This document shows, piece after piece, positions 7,255-14,981 of a stretch of 21,614 bases of DNA. Numbering within the stretch: position 1 is the stretch's first letter; each line of letters begins with the position of its first letter. Source of the stretch: an uncultured Acetatifactor sp. (lineage in GTDB: Bacteria > Bacillota > Clostridia > Lachnospirales > Lachnospiraceae); assembly GCA_910584435.1 (NCBI GenBank), contig CAJUAP010000002.1:23687-45300 (forward strand), in the 5' to 3' direction. A program made the translations under genes and the position numbers. Under the pieces are notes generated by a model. That model was not told where the DNA came from. It made no database searches and worked only from the letters and a program-made list of their open reading frames with translations.

Positions 7255-7295
7255 TCATTTACCTTTCATGAAGAAGGGCTGCAATAATCACTTAC
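7230..7295. repeat. 33-bp direct duplication across the end of the radical SAM gene
   Basis: 7230-7262 and 7263-7295 are adjacent copies differing at only two positions. The first copy holds the TAA of the plus-strand gene. The second contains the TAA of the convergent minus-strand gene (7292-7294). The two convergent coding regions therefore meet within this duplication. Confidence 0.85.
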
Positions 7296-8992
7296 AATTC
7301 CGTGCGCATCATATAATAACCAAAGTCCCCTGCCTGCGCAGGCTCTGTCTCACATTCAAAACTCTCAAAACCGAACATAATGGCTACCTGTTTCTCCTTT
7401 TCAAAATAGCTGCCCGGCACCCCTATATAATAGAGGTATTCTCCTTTCTGTTCCAGCCTGGTCAAAATTAAATGATGATAGTTATAATAGCCATGGAGCA
7501 GAAAACTGTTGTTCACCAATTTATAGGAAGCTGCAGGAAACAGCACGAAATCGGCAGGTCCAATGGATAAATATTCCCTCTTATCGCGGAACGGACGAAT
7601 ATGCGGATAAATAGCACATAACTGCGTCCATTTATCTTCTAGTAACTTTACAGCTTTTCCTGCTTCTGCTCGCTGTCCTCCTCTCCCGCCTCTCTCATTA
7701 CCGGAGGATTCCTGCTCCGCCTTCCGGTAATGATTCCTCTGGCTTTCATTTTCCTTCTGATTTCTTACCCCATACTGTCCGCCTCTTGGACTTTCCCTTA
7801 TGTCAGTTCCACTTGCCCCCATATTACCTGTTCTCCTTCTGTTCTCATTCCTATCCACGGTACTCTTCCCATTTTGCCGGACTCCTTGCTGTGCTCCATT
7901 CCTCTGGCTCTGATAATTCTTACCTTCCACCCTCCCCATCCCATTTGGACGGGCTGTCCCTTCCTGTCTGACCATTTCATTCTGGCGGATTTCTCCATCC
8001 CCATTTCCTCCCCCCTGATGCGTTTTTCCTTCCACTCTGCTTAATCCACTTTGAACCGTTTCCCCCGCTTTTTCTATGCCGCTTTGAATACTTTCCTCTT
8101 TTCCGGCACCGTTTCCATTCCTATCAAAATTCCTCTCATAACTCCTTTTCTGATTCCCCTCATCAATATTGACTGCCTCACTCACATAATTTCTCCATAC
8201 CGCCTCATCGCTTTCCCTTCTACTGCTCTCCCACTCTGCCTCATCCATCCCATTCCTGCCATTCCCCCACTTATCCTCACTCATCCCCTCTCTGCGGTTC
8301 CCCTGCTCTGCCTCATCCATTCCATTCCTTCCATTCTCCCCTTCTTCTCCATCCATCCTATTCTTGCGGCTTCCCCATTCCGCCTCATCCATCCCCTCTC
8401 TGCGGTTCCCCTGCCCCGGCTCTTCCATCCCCTTTCTGCGATTCCGCTGCCCTGGCTCATCCATCCCTTCTCTGCGATTCCGCTGCCCTGGCTCATCCAT
8501 TCCCTCTCTGCGATTCCGCTTCCCTTCCTCATTCACCCCATTTCTACGGTTCTCCCCTTCATCCCCATCCATACCATTCTTGCGGCTTCCCCATTCCGGC
8601 TCATCCATCCCCTCTCTGCGATTCTCCCCTTCCGCAGCCAAGACTCTCGGCGGCCAGCTGCACGACAGCTCTCGTCCGGCGCCCAATGTAACAGATACCC
8701 CCTGCAGCTCATCATATCCAATCCCACTGCCTTCAAGATCTTTTAAATCCTGGCAGGACTGGCGAAACTGTCCTCTGCCGTTTTTAATCACTATTTTTCC
8801 CAGGATACTTTCCTTTTTCCGGCTGCGGATTACCACATCCCTTGTAAAAGAATCATTTGGGTATAATCCTGACACTGCCACTTCCACCCTCAGGCTAGTG
8901 TCCCTTGCCTCCAGCTTGACAAAGCCTCCACCCCTGACACGCACACCGCCTTCATAATAATCCAAATACTTAATTTTCCTATCATAAAACAT
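7292..8992 (-). CDS. Two-domain protein with a long charged repeat linker (DUF6128-like)
   Basis: 566 residues, no signal peptide or TM segment. An N-terminal domain (about 1-115) begins MFYDRKIKYLDYYEGGVRVR. A long hydrophilic linker (about 120-445) is rich in Arg, Asn, Gly and Glu. A C-terminal domain (about 450-566) contains KLLEDKWTQLCAIYPHIRPF, then a hydrophobic Tyr-rich fold. The two end domains remind me of the Lachnospiraceae family DUF6128; this is from memory and unverified. The linker contains tandem 12-residue units such as EGMDEPGQRNRR, encoded by 36-bp repeats. Function is unknown. AGGGGG lies about six bases upstream of the ATG. The biased repeats keep long frames open in other phases, which are not genes. 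Confidence 0.75.
   Translation of the reverse strand: MFYDRKIKYLDYYEGGVRVRGGGFVKLEARDTSLRVEVAVSGLYPNDSFTRDVVIRSRKKESILGKIVIKNGRGQFRQSCQDLKDLEGSGIGYDELQGVSVTLGAGRELSCSWPPRVLAAEGENRREGMDEPEWGSRKNGMDGDEGENRRNGVNEEGKRNRREGMDEPGQRNRREGMDEPGQRNRRKGMEEPGQGNRREGMDEAEWGSRKNRMDGEEGENGRNGMDEAEQGNRREGMSEDKWGNGRNGMDEAEWESSRRESDEAVWRNYVSEAVNIDEGNQKRSYERNFDRNGNGAGKEESIQSGIEKAGETVQSGLSRVEGKTHQGGGNGDGEIRQNEMVRQEGTARPNGMGRVEGKNYQSQRNGAQQGVRQNGKSTVDRNENRRRTGNMGASGTDIRESPRGGQYGVRNQKENESQRNHYRKAEQESSGNERGGRGGQRAEAGKAVKLLEDKWTQLCAIYPHIRPFRDKREYLSIGPADFVLFPAASYKLVNNSFLLHGYYNYHHLILTRLEQKGEYLYYIGVPGSYFEKEKQVAIMFGFESFECETEPAQAGDFGYYMMRTEL
8411..8554 (-). repeat. 36-bp in-frame tandem repeats in the linker
   Basis: Units at 8411-8446, 8447-8482 and 8483-8518 are nearly identical. 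8519-8554 and surrounding units (about 8230-8640) are more diverged relatives. Each encodes 12 residues of the Arg/Asn/Glu-rich linker. Copy number can vary without shifting the frame. Confidence 0.85.
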
Positions 8993-8999
8993 AAAAATT

Positions 9000-9287
9000 C
9001 CCCCTGATCACTGATAAATTCTCAAAGCAATTGCCATATGACAAAGCTGCAATTGCATTTTCTTACCTAAGTATATTCAGGGGGTTGTCTAACATATTAC
9101 ATTCAATTATCAATTTATACTGCGCACCGGTTAAATTTGCAATGCAGTCCGTCTGCAGTATATACTTATTAACGAAAACATTTGCCGGCCTAAATGTATA
9201 ACGAGTGAACGCATCTACAGTGTTCAACAGAAACCGGCAAATAAATGCGTTCACGAGTATACAGGAAAAGTACATCCAATGGTATCA
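9000..9287 (-). other. Structured intergenic region downstream of the CdaR-type gene
   Basis: No convincing gene. It holds several inverted repeats: GCAATTG/CAATTGC (9027-9033, 9050-9056), TATACTGC/GCAGTATA (9116-9123, 9155-9162), ATTTGCCGG/CCGGCAAAT (9180-9188, 9234-9242) and GTGAACGCAT/ATGCGTTCAC (9205-9214, 9245-9254), the last extended by GTATA/TATAC. The last two pairs interleave, so they cannot form simple nested hairpins together. A 70-codon minus-strand frame (9275-9063) runs through it but lacks a ribosome site. Confidence 0.5.
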
Positions 9288-10376
9288 TCAATAGTCCAGA
9301 CTATCCAGATACTTCATATAATTTACTACCATCAAAGCAATCTTAAAGGTAAGAGCATCCTCAAAATTGCGCAGATCCAATCCTGTATTCTTCTGTATCC
9401 GCTCAATACGATACACCAATGTATTCCTGTGTACAAACAACTGCCTTGAAGTCTCCGAAACATTCAGGTTATTTTCAAAAAACTTATTAATTGTATTTAA
9501 AGTTTCTTCGTCCAGATTATAAGGAACATTTTCGCCGAATATTTCATCTATGAATATCTTACAGAGATTTACCGGCAGCTGATAAATTAAACGCCCGATT
9601 CCTAACGTGTTATAAGCAATGGTATCCTTCTCCGCATAGAAAATCTTCCCCACATCCAATGCCATCTTCGCTTCCTTGTACGACTTGGACACATCCTTCA
9701 GCTCCTGCACCACGGTTCCAAAGGATACCTTTACGTTCAGCATTGCCTCCGTATTCATCATTGCAACAATTGTCTCCGCCACTTCCATCAATGATTCATT
9801 CGTGTATCCGTTCTCCAATGCTTTGATTAAAATGACACTGCTTTCATCCACCGCTGTAATATAATCACCTGAATGATTGGAGAACATACCCTTTAACAAT
9901 TCAGTCACAATGCCATCCTTCTCCAAATGGGTTTCCACCAGGAATACGGCCCTTGGCACCGTTACTTCAATATGAAGCTTCTTCGCTCTGTTGTAAATAT
10001 CAACCAGCAGCAGATTATCCAACAACAGATTTTGGAAAAAATTATTCCGGTCAAATCTCTCCTTATATGCAATGACAAGATTCTGCAGCTGGCAAACCGC
10101 AATCTTGCCTACCATATATGCATCATCGCCCGTTCCCCTGGCAACCAGAATATACAGAATTTCTCCCTCATCCATAATCTTCAATAAATGATGGCTTCCA
10201 ATTACCTGACTATCCGCCGGCGAATATGCAAATCCACTGATTAAATCCGCAGCAATGTCAATCTGCCCTGTGGTAGCCGCAACCGACGTACCCGATAAAT
10301 TATATACACACAAATCCACCTTCGTAATTGCTTTCAGTTCATCTATGCTGGTCTGAATTGTCTGATTTGATATCAT
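9288..10376 (-). CDS. CdaR/PucR-family transcriptional regulator
   Basis: About 362 residues. The C-terminal segment (about 303-335) reads NLNVSETSRQLFVHRNTLVY and continues RIERI, the hallmark helix-turn-helix of the PucR/CdaR (sugar diacid regulator) family. The middle part fits the family's GGDEF-like sensory region. I chose the ATG at 10376 because AGGGAG lies four bases upstream; a farther ATG at 10487 has no ribosome site and would put a perfect palindrome inside the coding region. The gene lies directly downstream of the sugar ABC ATPase on the same strand but beyond a strong terminator, so it probably has its own promoter. Control of the ATPase or of sugar uptake is inferred from adjacency; the ligand is unknown. 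Confidence 0.85.
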   Translation of the reverse strand: MISNQTIQTSIDELKAITKVDLCVYNLSGTSVAATTGQIDIAADLISGFAYSPADSQVIGSHHLLKIMDEGEILYILVARGTGDDAYMVGKIAVCQLQNLVIAYKERFDRNNFFQNLLLDNLLLVDIYNRAKKLHIEVTVPRAVFLVETHLEKDGIVTELLKGMFSNHSGDYITAVDESSVILIKALENGYTNESLMEVAETIVAMMNTEAMLNVKVSFGTVVQELKDVSKSYKEAKMALDVGKIFYAEKDTIAYNTLGIGRLIYQLPVNLCKIFIDEIFGENVPYNLDEETLNTINKFFENNLNVSETSRQLFVHRNTLVYRIERIQKNTGLDLRNFEDALTFKIALMVVNYMKYLDSLDY

Positions 10377-10440
10377 TCTGCTCCCTGTGCCTTTCTGAAT
10401 TAGTCTGTAATTTATCCGTACCAACCACAATTCCGTCTGT

Positions 10441-10454
10441 GACAACCGGTTGTC
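10441..10454. promoter_or_regulatory. Perfect 14-bp palindrome upstream of the regulator gene
   Basis: GACAACCGGTTGTC is self-complementary and lies 65 bp before the chosen start of the CdaR-type gene. Related half-sites flank it: CCGTACCAACCACAATT on the left (about 10419-10435) and CCGTGCTAACCGATTGT on the right (about 10454-10470). It is a candidate operator, perhaps for autoregulation. Confidence 0.5.
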
Positions 10455-10555
10455 CGTGCTAACCGATTGTATGTATGTTTGAAACATTCATCTGATCATA
10501 TGAAACAACATCCTGTTTGCACTAAACCATATCCTGTCCATGCCAGACTGACTGC

Positions 10556-10580
10556 AAAAAGGGGTGCCCGTCGGCACCCC
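10556..10580 (-). terminator. Rho-independent terminator of the sugar ABC ATPase gene
   Basis: GGGGTGCC (10561-10568), a four-base loop and GGCACCCC (10573-10580). Read on the minus strand, the stem is followed at once by five T (10560-10556). It lies 15 bp past the stop codon of the ATPase gene. Confidence 0.95.
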
Positions 10581-10594
10581 TGAAAATCCCTGAA

Positions 10595-11707
10595 TTAATT
10601 AGTAATAATCTGCTCAGTTTCTTTATCAAATACATGAATCTTGTCGATATCGAATGCAAATTTAATTGTATCACCGGGTCTTGCCTTCGTAGCAGGATCC
10701 ACTCTTGCTGTAAGAGGGAATTCATCCAAATCAAAATACAGAAATACTTCTGCACCAAGCAGCTCGTATACTCTTACGGAAGACTCAAATGTACTCTGAG
10801 GGAATTTCGCAAGGAATTCCTCGGAATCGCCTACATTCTCAGGACGGATACCAAAGGTAACAGTCTTGCCGTCATAACCGCCGTCAATAATCTTCTTAGA
10901 TTTCTCAGGAGGCAATGGAATGCTATGTCCTGCAATCTCAAGATTTGCAACATTACCGGAAACCTTAACCGTTGCATTCAGGAAGTTCATCTGCGGAGAA
11001 CCCATAAATCCTGCCACAAACAGATTGCGAGGCTTCTCATAAAGATTCTGAGGAGTATCTACCTGCTGAACCACACCGTCTTTCATAACTACGATTCTCG
11101 TACCAAGGGTCATAGCCTCTGTCTGGTCATGGGTAACGTAGATAATGGTGGTCCCCAGTCTCTGATGCAATTTTGCAATCTCAATACGCATCTGTACACG
11201 CAGCTTGGCATCCAAGTTGGAAAGAGGCTCATCCATAAGGAATACCTTAGGATTACGGACAATTGCACGCCCCATGGCAACACGCTGTCTCTGACCACCT
11301 GACAAAGCCTTCGGCTTACGATCAAGAAGAGGAGTCAAGTCAAGAATCTTAGCTGCTTCCTTCACCATCTTGTCAATCTGATCCTTCGGAACTTTTCTCA
11401 GCTTCAAACCAAATGCCATATTGTCGTACACGGACATATGGGGATACAAAGCATAGTTCTGGAATACCATCGCAATATCGCGATCCTTAGGTTCAACATC
11501 ATTCACAATCCTGTCGCCAATTTTCAGCTCACCGGAAGAAATATCCTCCAGACCTGCAATCATACGGAGGGTGGTAGACTTACCACAACCGGATGGACCT
11601 ACAAAGATAATAAACTCCTGGTCAGCAATCTCAAGATTGAAATCTTTTACTGCTTCAAAACCATTGGGATACACCTTGCAGATATTCTTTAATGATAAAC
11701 TTGCCAT
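10595..11707 (-). CDS. msmX: Carbohydrate ABC transporter ATP-binding protein (MsmX/UgpC type)
   Basis: 370 residues, the normal length of the MsmX/MsmK/UgpC/MalK group. Walker A GPSGCGKS (37-44), Q-loop Gln83 in VFQNYALYPHM, signature LSGGQRQRVA (135-144), Walker B VFLMDE (155-160), H-loop His193 in VTHDQTEA. A C-terminal OB-like regulatory region follows, with GFMGSPQMNFL and FGIRPENVG. It hydrolyses ATP to drive sugar import as a dimer with separate permeases. No permease or binding-protein genes are nearby, which fits the shared, multitask ATPase role known for MsmX. AAAGGAG lies nine bases before the ATG. It is transcribed alone and ends at a strong terminator. The symbol reflects family type, not proven orthology. 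Confidence 0.93.
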   Translation of the reverse strand: MASLSLKNICKVYPNGFEAVKDFNLEIADQEFIIFVGPSGCGKSTTLRMIAGLEDISSGELKIGDRIVNDVEPKDRDIAMVFQNYALYPHMSVYDNMAFGLKLRKVPKDQIDKMVKEAAKILDLTPLLDRKPKALSGGQRQRVAMGRAIVRNPKVFLMDEPLSNLDAKLRVQMRIEIAKLHQRLGTTIIYVTHDQTEAMTLGTRIVVMKDGVVQQVDTPQNLYEKPRNLFVAGFMGSPQMNFLNATVKVSGNVANLEIAGHSIPLPPEKSKKIIDGGYDGKTVTFGIRPENVGDSEEFLAKFPQSTFESSVRVYELLGAEVFLYFDLDEFPLTARVDPATKARPGDTIKFAFDIDKIHVFDKETEQIITN

Positions 11708-11825
11708 AACTGTAAACTCCTTTCACCGTTCACATAGTTTCTTTAGCTATACCGATATCTTACCAGTCCATTGTACAGCTTCTATTCTACATAATGGCCT
11801 TGACACCGCTTCACTTACATTTAAT

Positions 11826-11854
11826 AGTATATCGAAAAACTTCAAACTATGCCA
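11826..11854 (-). promoter_or_regulatory. Candidate promoter of the sugar ABC ATPase gene
   Basis: On the minus strand, TGGCAT (11854-11849), a 17-base spacer and TATACT (11831-11826) lie about 120 bp upstream of the ATG. The -10 is good and the -35 is weak. The rest of the 289-bp gap (11708-11996) is AT-rich with nothing else recognisable. Confidence 0.35.
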
Positions 11855-11996
11855 TGCTACTATTTCACAAAGTTTTTAGTCTTCATTGTAAATATTGCTT
11901 ATAAACTTCACGCTTTTTTCGTCATTATGTCATCTTGCACAAGTTTTTACCTTTTCTCTTGTATAAAATGTATGATTCCCTTCAGCGTATATCTTT

Positions 11997-12851
11997 TTAT
12001 TCCCTTTTATCCTTAATATCTTTCGTTTTTATAAGGAAAAAGATCAAAACAATCATCAGCAGAACAGAAGCAATACTTACGAAAGCCACACCATAGACTG
12101 TTATTCCTTGTCTTCGGAACGGAACACCTCCGTTATTATTAGGATGATTTATCACTTCGGATTCATCAAAACACTTTCTAAACGCTTTCATAACATCGGA
12201 AACAGAATAAACTTTTCCATTTTCCAAATGAAGCTCGTCAGCATATATGCTGTATGGAATCAAATATTCTGCATTGGAGCTGTATAAATAGACAAAAGTT
12301 GTATAGTACATATAGGAATGTACAATACATATGGATTCCACAGGTTCTTTCATATTGACTGCATTTTTCACGCCTGCTATTATTTTTTCTTCATTCACAT
12401 ACCATGTGCTGGACGTGTCACCAACAATAGTGCCGCTGAATGTCAATCCTGTGTCTGACTCATTCACAACAGCCAGCCCGGCAGTACCAGACTCTGTCTT
12501 TATGGGTATCTTCCATTGTACACTATCGGTAATCGCTTCCGAAAAAGAACCTGTCTCGTCATAGGCAGTAACAAGCAGGGGTTCAAGAAGATAGACTTGA
12601 TATGCACCATCCAAATCATATTCTGTGATTTTTTCCCGATAACCGTCCCTGCTTAATATATTAATACCATTCCGGAATAAATTGTCATTCATCAGCTCTT
12701 CAATTTCAGAACGCCGTTCCGTTTTCGTATTGGACATGTTTGACAGAGCATCCCAGATTAAGGAAAGTTCGTCTTCTGGTTCCATCGCACATACATTCAT
12801 ACTGACTGCAAAGAAAAGTACTAAAAACACACCAATCATCTTTTTCATCAT
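11997..12851 (-). CDS. Exported, membrane-anchored protein of unknown function
   Basis: 284 residues. An N-terminal signal peptide (about 1-22, MMKKMIGVFLVLFFAVSMNV then a short Ala-containing site) is followed by an extracellular region of about 230 residues. One C-terminal TM segment (about 254-274) and a short charged tail KTKDIKDKRE complete a type I single-pass topology. I recognise no domain. AAAGGA stands about ten bases before tandem ATG codons. The gene begins 33 bp after the end of the papain-like protease gene on the same strand, so the two are likely one transcript. The anchored protein could be a partner, substrate or protector of the exported protease; that is inference. Base composition is AT-richer than in the flanking housekeeping genes. 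Confidence 0.75.
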   Translation of the reverse strand: MMKKMIGVFLVLFFAVSMNVCAMEPEDELSLIWDALSNMSNTKTERRSEIEELMNDNLFRNGINILSRDGYREKITEYDLDGAYQVYLLEPLLVTAYDETGSFSEAITDSVQWKIPIKTESGTAGLAVVNESDTGLTFSGTIVGDTSSTWYVNEEKIIAGVKNAVNMKEPVESICIVHSYMYYTTFVYLYSSNAEYLIPYSIYADELHLENGKVYSVSDVMKAFRKCFDESEVINHPNNNGGVPFRRQGITVYGVAFVSIASVLLMIVLIFFLIKTKDIKDKRE

Positions 12852-12884
12852 AACTATTATTTCCTTTCTACTAACTATTAATAA

Positions 12885-13490
12885 TCAAGGTGTTGTATTA
12901 TAGCAAGTCTGGTCATATTTTCGCTTGTTATAAGACCCATCGCAAAATTGGGTATATGTACAAGTCTCGGTTGTACCAGTCAGTGAATCATAATAAGTTA
13001 TCTCTTCTATGCCATCAAATGTATAACCTATTATTAATGTAGCATGACCGCCGTTTCGGTTTCCGGATGAATCGTAATATCCCGCACCAACAATAACAGG
13101 ATGCCGGTCCCAAATCTGCTGCCCTAGGAAAGAATATGCCTCTTTAGCCTCAACAGCAGTATATGTCTCAGTATTGTTGCTAATATATTCAGCAGCAGCA
13201 GCTGAATCATAAATAGAACCACTATAATTAGGATAAGGATCCAAAAATGTACCTTTTAGATATTTTACGGCATCCCACTGAGTACGGCCAGACGCTCCTT
13301 CCCATATAATTGCATTTTCAGCGCTTGCTGCCCAGCACCACTTATCTTTATCCTGAACCACATAATTTTCATAGAGACATATGCCTAATACATCCCCTTA
13401 AGTTGCTGCCAAAGCTGTAATATATAAAATATTCGCAAAAAGCAGCCCAATTAATACATATGTAACCTTTCTTATAAACTTAATACCCAT
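12885..13490 (-). pseudogene. Secreted papain-like cysteine protease gene with an in-frame stop after the signal peptide
   Basis: Translation from the ATG at 13490 (GGAG about 12 bases upstream) gives a typical signal peptide, with residues 1-30 ending ITALAAT. It meets TAA at codon 31 (13400-13398). The same frame then stays open for 170 more codons and encodes the whole mature enzyme. Counted through the stop, the catalytic Cys is 52 in KWCWAASAENA, His149 in GGHATLIIGY and Asp168 in YYDS. This is the layout of the papain-like C39/C70 (AvrRpt2-type) peptidases. A GTG at 13361 could restart translation but has no ribosome site, and the product would lack the export signal. The single stop could be a nonsense mutation, a sequence error or, less likely, read-through. 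Apart from the stop I see no decay. Confidence 0.75.
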
Positions 13491-13500
13491 AACACGAAAT

Positions 13501-13950
13501 TTCTCCTTTCATTTTTTCTATAGTTATTGTGCTATCCTATTTTCGTTCAATCACAGTATAACCACCATTTTACAACGTCAGTGGACTCCGTCTGATTGCT
13601 GTACAGGTGTTTTTTGATAAAATATTTTATAGAAAATATTACAACAAAATAACTATACTGTAAATGATATACTATTATTCCATCTTTTTCAACATCAATT
13701 CAATTACAGAATTCGATATTTTCTGTTTATTATTTCTATTTCATCTTATATAGGCACAATTTATAAATTAAAACTAATATTATATTTTATTTCATATTAT
13801 ACAATTTCCTGTAAATACTACAAAAAGCTACACTTATGTCAAATGTCAATCAAATTTCATTCTGGGATTAACTTTTTAGACATTTTTAAAAAATACTATT
13901 TTATAAGAAATGAATAATACCAGACATAACAGAAATTACTGCCTCAAAAA
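13501..13950. other. Very AT-rich intergenic region without a gene
   Basis: About 450 bp of strongly AT-rich DNA with no ORF of note. Near the protease gene, CTATAGTTATTGTG (about 13518-13531) recurs in inverted form, with a few changes, at about 13643-13658, which could mark regulator sites. No convincing promoter with both boxes is visible. The composition contrasts with the metG side and suggests an acquired patch. Confidence 0.5.
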
Positions 13951-14048
13951 ATAAACTTATAAAGCATTACAACAAAGACACTTTTCCCCTACTCTACACA
14001 ATGTTGAAAGGAAAGAAAGCGTAATATTGCCATGCTTTATAAGTTTAT
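13951..14048 (-). terminator. Perfect 17-bp inverted repeat with a 64-base loop, possible terminator of the yesL operon
   Basis: ATAAACTTATAAAGCAT at 13951-13967 is exactly complementary to 14032-14048. On the minus strand the second arm runs directly into six T (13952-13945 region), so read from the YesL gene it resembles an intrinsic terminator with an AT-rich stem and an unusually large loop. It could instead be a tiny transposon-like repeat pair. Confidence 0.4.
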
Positions 14049-14077
14049 CCGAATGAATACTACTATACCACCATGTT

Positions 14078-14800
14078 TTATCCCTGTGTATTAGAATCCC
14101 TCGCCAGACTTTCATCCAGCTCATCCCGGAATATCCTCTCATCATCCTCTTCTTCCGTCCCCTTCACAGCGGGGCCGTTGGTTTGCAGATATTGATCTTC
14201 CAGCTTCTGGAAAAATTTATTATACAGCTTGGCGGAAAGCCACGCCGGAATTGACAGGCCGAACAGGAACACCACCGGCACCAGCTGATGCACCAGGAAC
14301 AGCAGCGCCAGCGGCAGCACATTCAGAATCATCATTAAAACCGTCTTGGGAAACTGCAGCACTCCCACAAACAACGCATTCCTTATGGTATGCAGCACCG
14401 TATTCTCAAATTTTGCCAACACAGGATAGAGGAACATACTGATAAAATATACCATAATTGCAATGGCCAATAGAACTACCTGGAGAAATTGGCTGAATTC
14501 CAATCCCGAATAGGCTATAATCATAAAATCTCCCACAAGCATCAGAATGACAAATAACTGAATCAGCCAGATTGCCACCCCCTGCTTGAAGTTTTCCCTG
14601 AAGGATTTGAAAAAGCCTCTGGTAATATATCCCTCTTCATTCCTTACAATCTTCAGCGCCATATAGTGCATTGCTGTCAGCGAGGGGCCCACTGTAATAA
14701 CAGGAATGCAGCACAGCATTGTCAAAACGTTCAGCCACATCAAATCCGCCAGCTTATTCAATGCCTGCATCAAAGGACTGTCCAAATTAAAAAATTTCAT
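14078..14800 (-). CDS. YesL family membrane protein (DUF624)
   Basis: 240 residues with four to five TM segments. The start, MKFFNLDSPLMQALNKLADL, followed by WLNVLTMLCCIPVITVGPS and a TAMHYMALKIVRNEEGYI segment, is characteristic of DUF624/YesL. Members often sit in carbohydrate-utilisation loci but their biochemical role is not established. A hydrophilic acidic C-terminal tail (about 205-240) has TEEEDDERIFRDELDESL. TGGAGG lies six to seven bases upstream of the ATG. It is the last gene of the likely metG operon here; its start lies two bases after the end of a possible 57-codon frame. Confidence 0.88.
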   Translation of the reverse strand: MKFFNLDSPLMQALNKLADLMWLNVLTMLCCIPVITVGPSLTAMHYMALKIVRNEEGYITRGFFKSFRENFKQGVAIWLIQLFVILMLVGDFMIIAYSGLEFSQFLQVVLLAIAIMVYFISMFLYPVLAKFENTVLHTIRNALFVGVLQFPKTVLMMILNVLPLALLFLVHQLVPVVFLFGLSIPAWLSAKLYNKFFQKLEDQYLQTNGPAVKGTEEEDDERIFRDELDESLARDSNTQG

Positions 14801-14802
14801 AC

Positions 14803-14976
14803 CTAACCTCCATCCGAATTCTGATAAGAAGCGCCGCAGACGGCACTTCCAGGAACATGCTCCATTCTCCCTCTAAGACAAACTTTTCTAAGTTTAATAG
14901 CGCTGAATCTGTGCCGCATCGTAACAGCCCGGACATCCTCTGCCGCAAAGTCAAAATCACACTCCAAAGGCAGCAT
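14803..14976 (-). CDS. Possible 57-residue small protein between the GNAT and yesL genes
   Basis: An ATG at 14976 lies five bases after the GNAT stop codon, and the frame stays open to a TAG whose last base is two bases before the YesL start. The peptide begins MLPLECDFDFAAEDVRAVTM and has a basic middle (KLRKVCLRGRM). It has no TM segment and no family I know. Tight spacing on both sides argues for translational coupling; lack of a strong ribosome site and of any homology I can name argue against. It may be merely an open stretch. Confidence 0.3.
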   Translation of the reverse strand: MLPLECDFDFAAEDVRAVTMRHRFSAIKLRKVCLRGRMEHVPGSAVCGASYQNSDGG

Positions 14977-14981
14977 GCCGC

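Noticed and set aside
8051..8746. 231-codon plus-strand ORF opposite the repeat-rich gene
   Set aside because: It is the open antisense phase of a biased repeat; the product is a low-complexity Pro/Leu/Ser/Ile string with no ribosome site.
9063..9275. 70-codon minus-strand ORF just after the CdaR-type gene
   Set aside because: No ribosome binding site, odd composition, and it lies over a set of strong inverted repeats, which better explain the region.
13957..14145. 62-codon ORF over the inverted repeat downstream of yesL
   Set aside because: It overlaps the yesL end and the repeat arms, with no start signal or recognisable protein.
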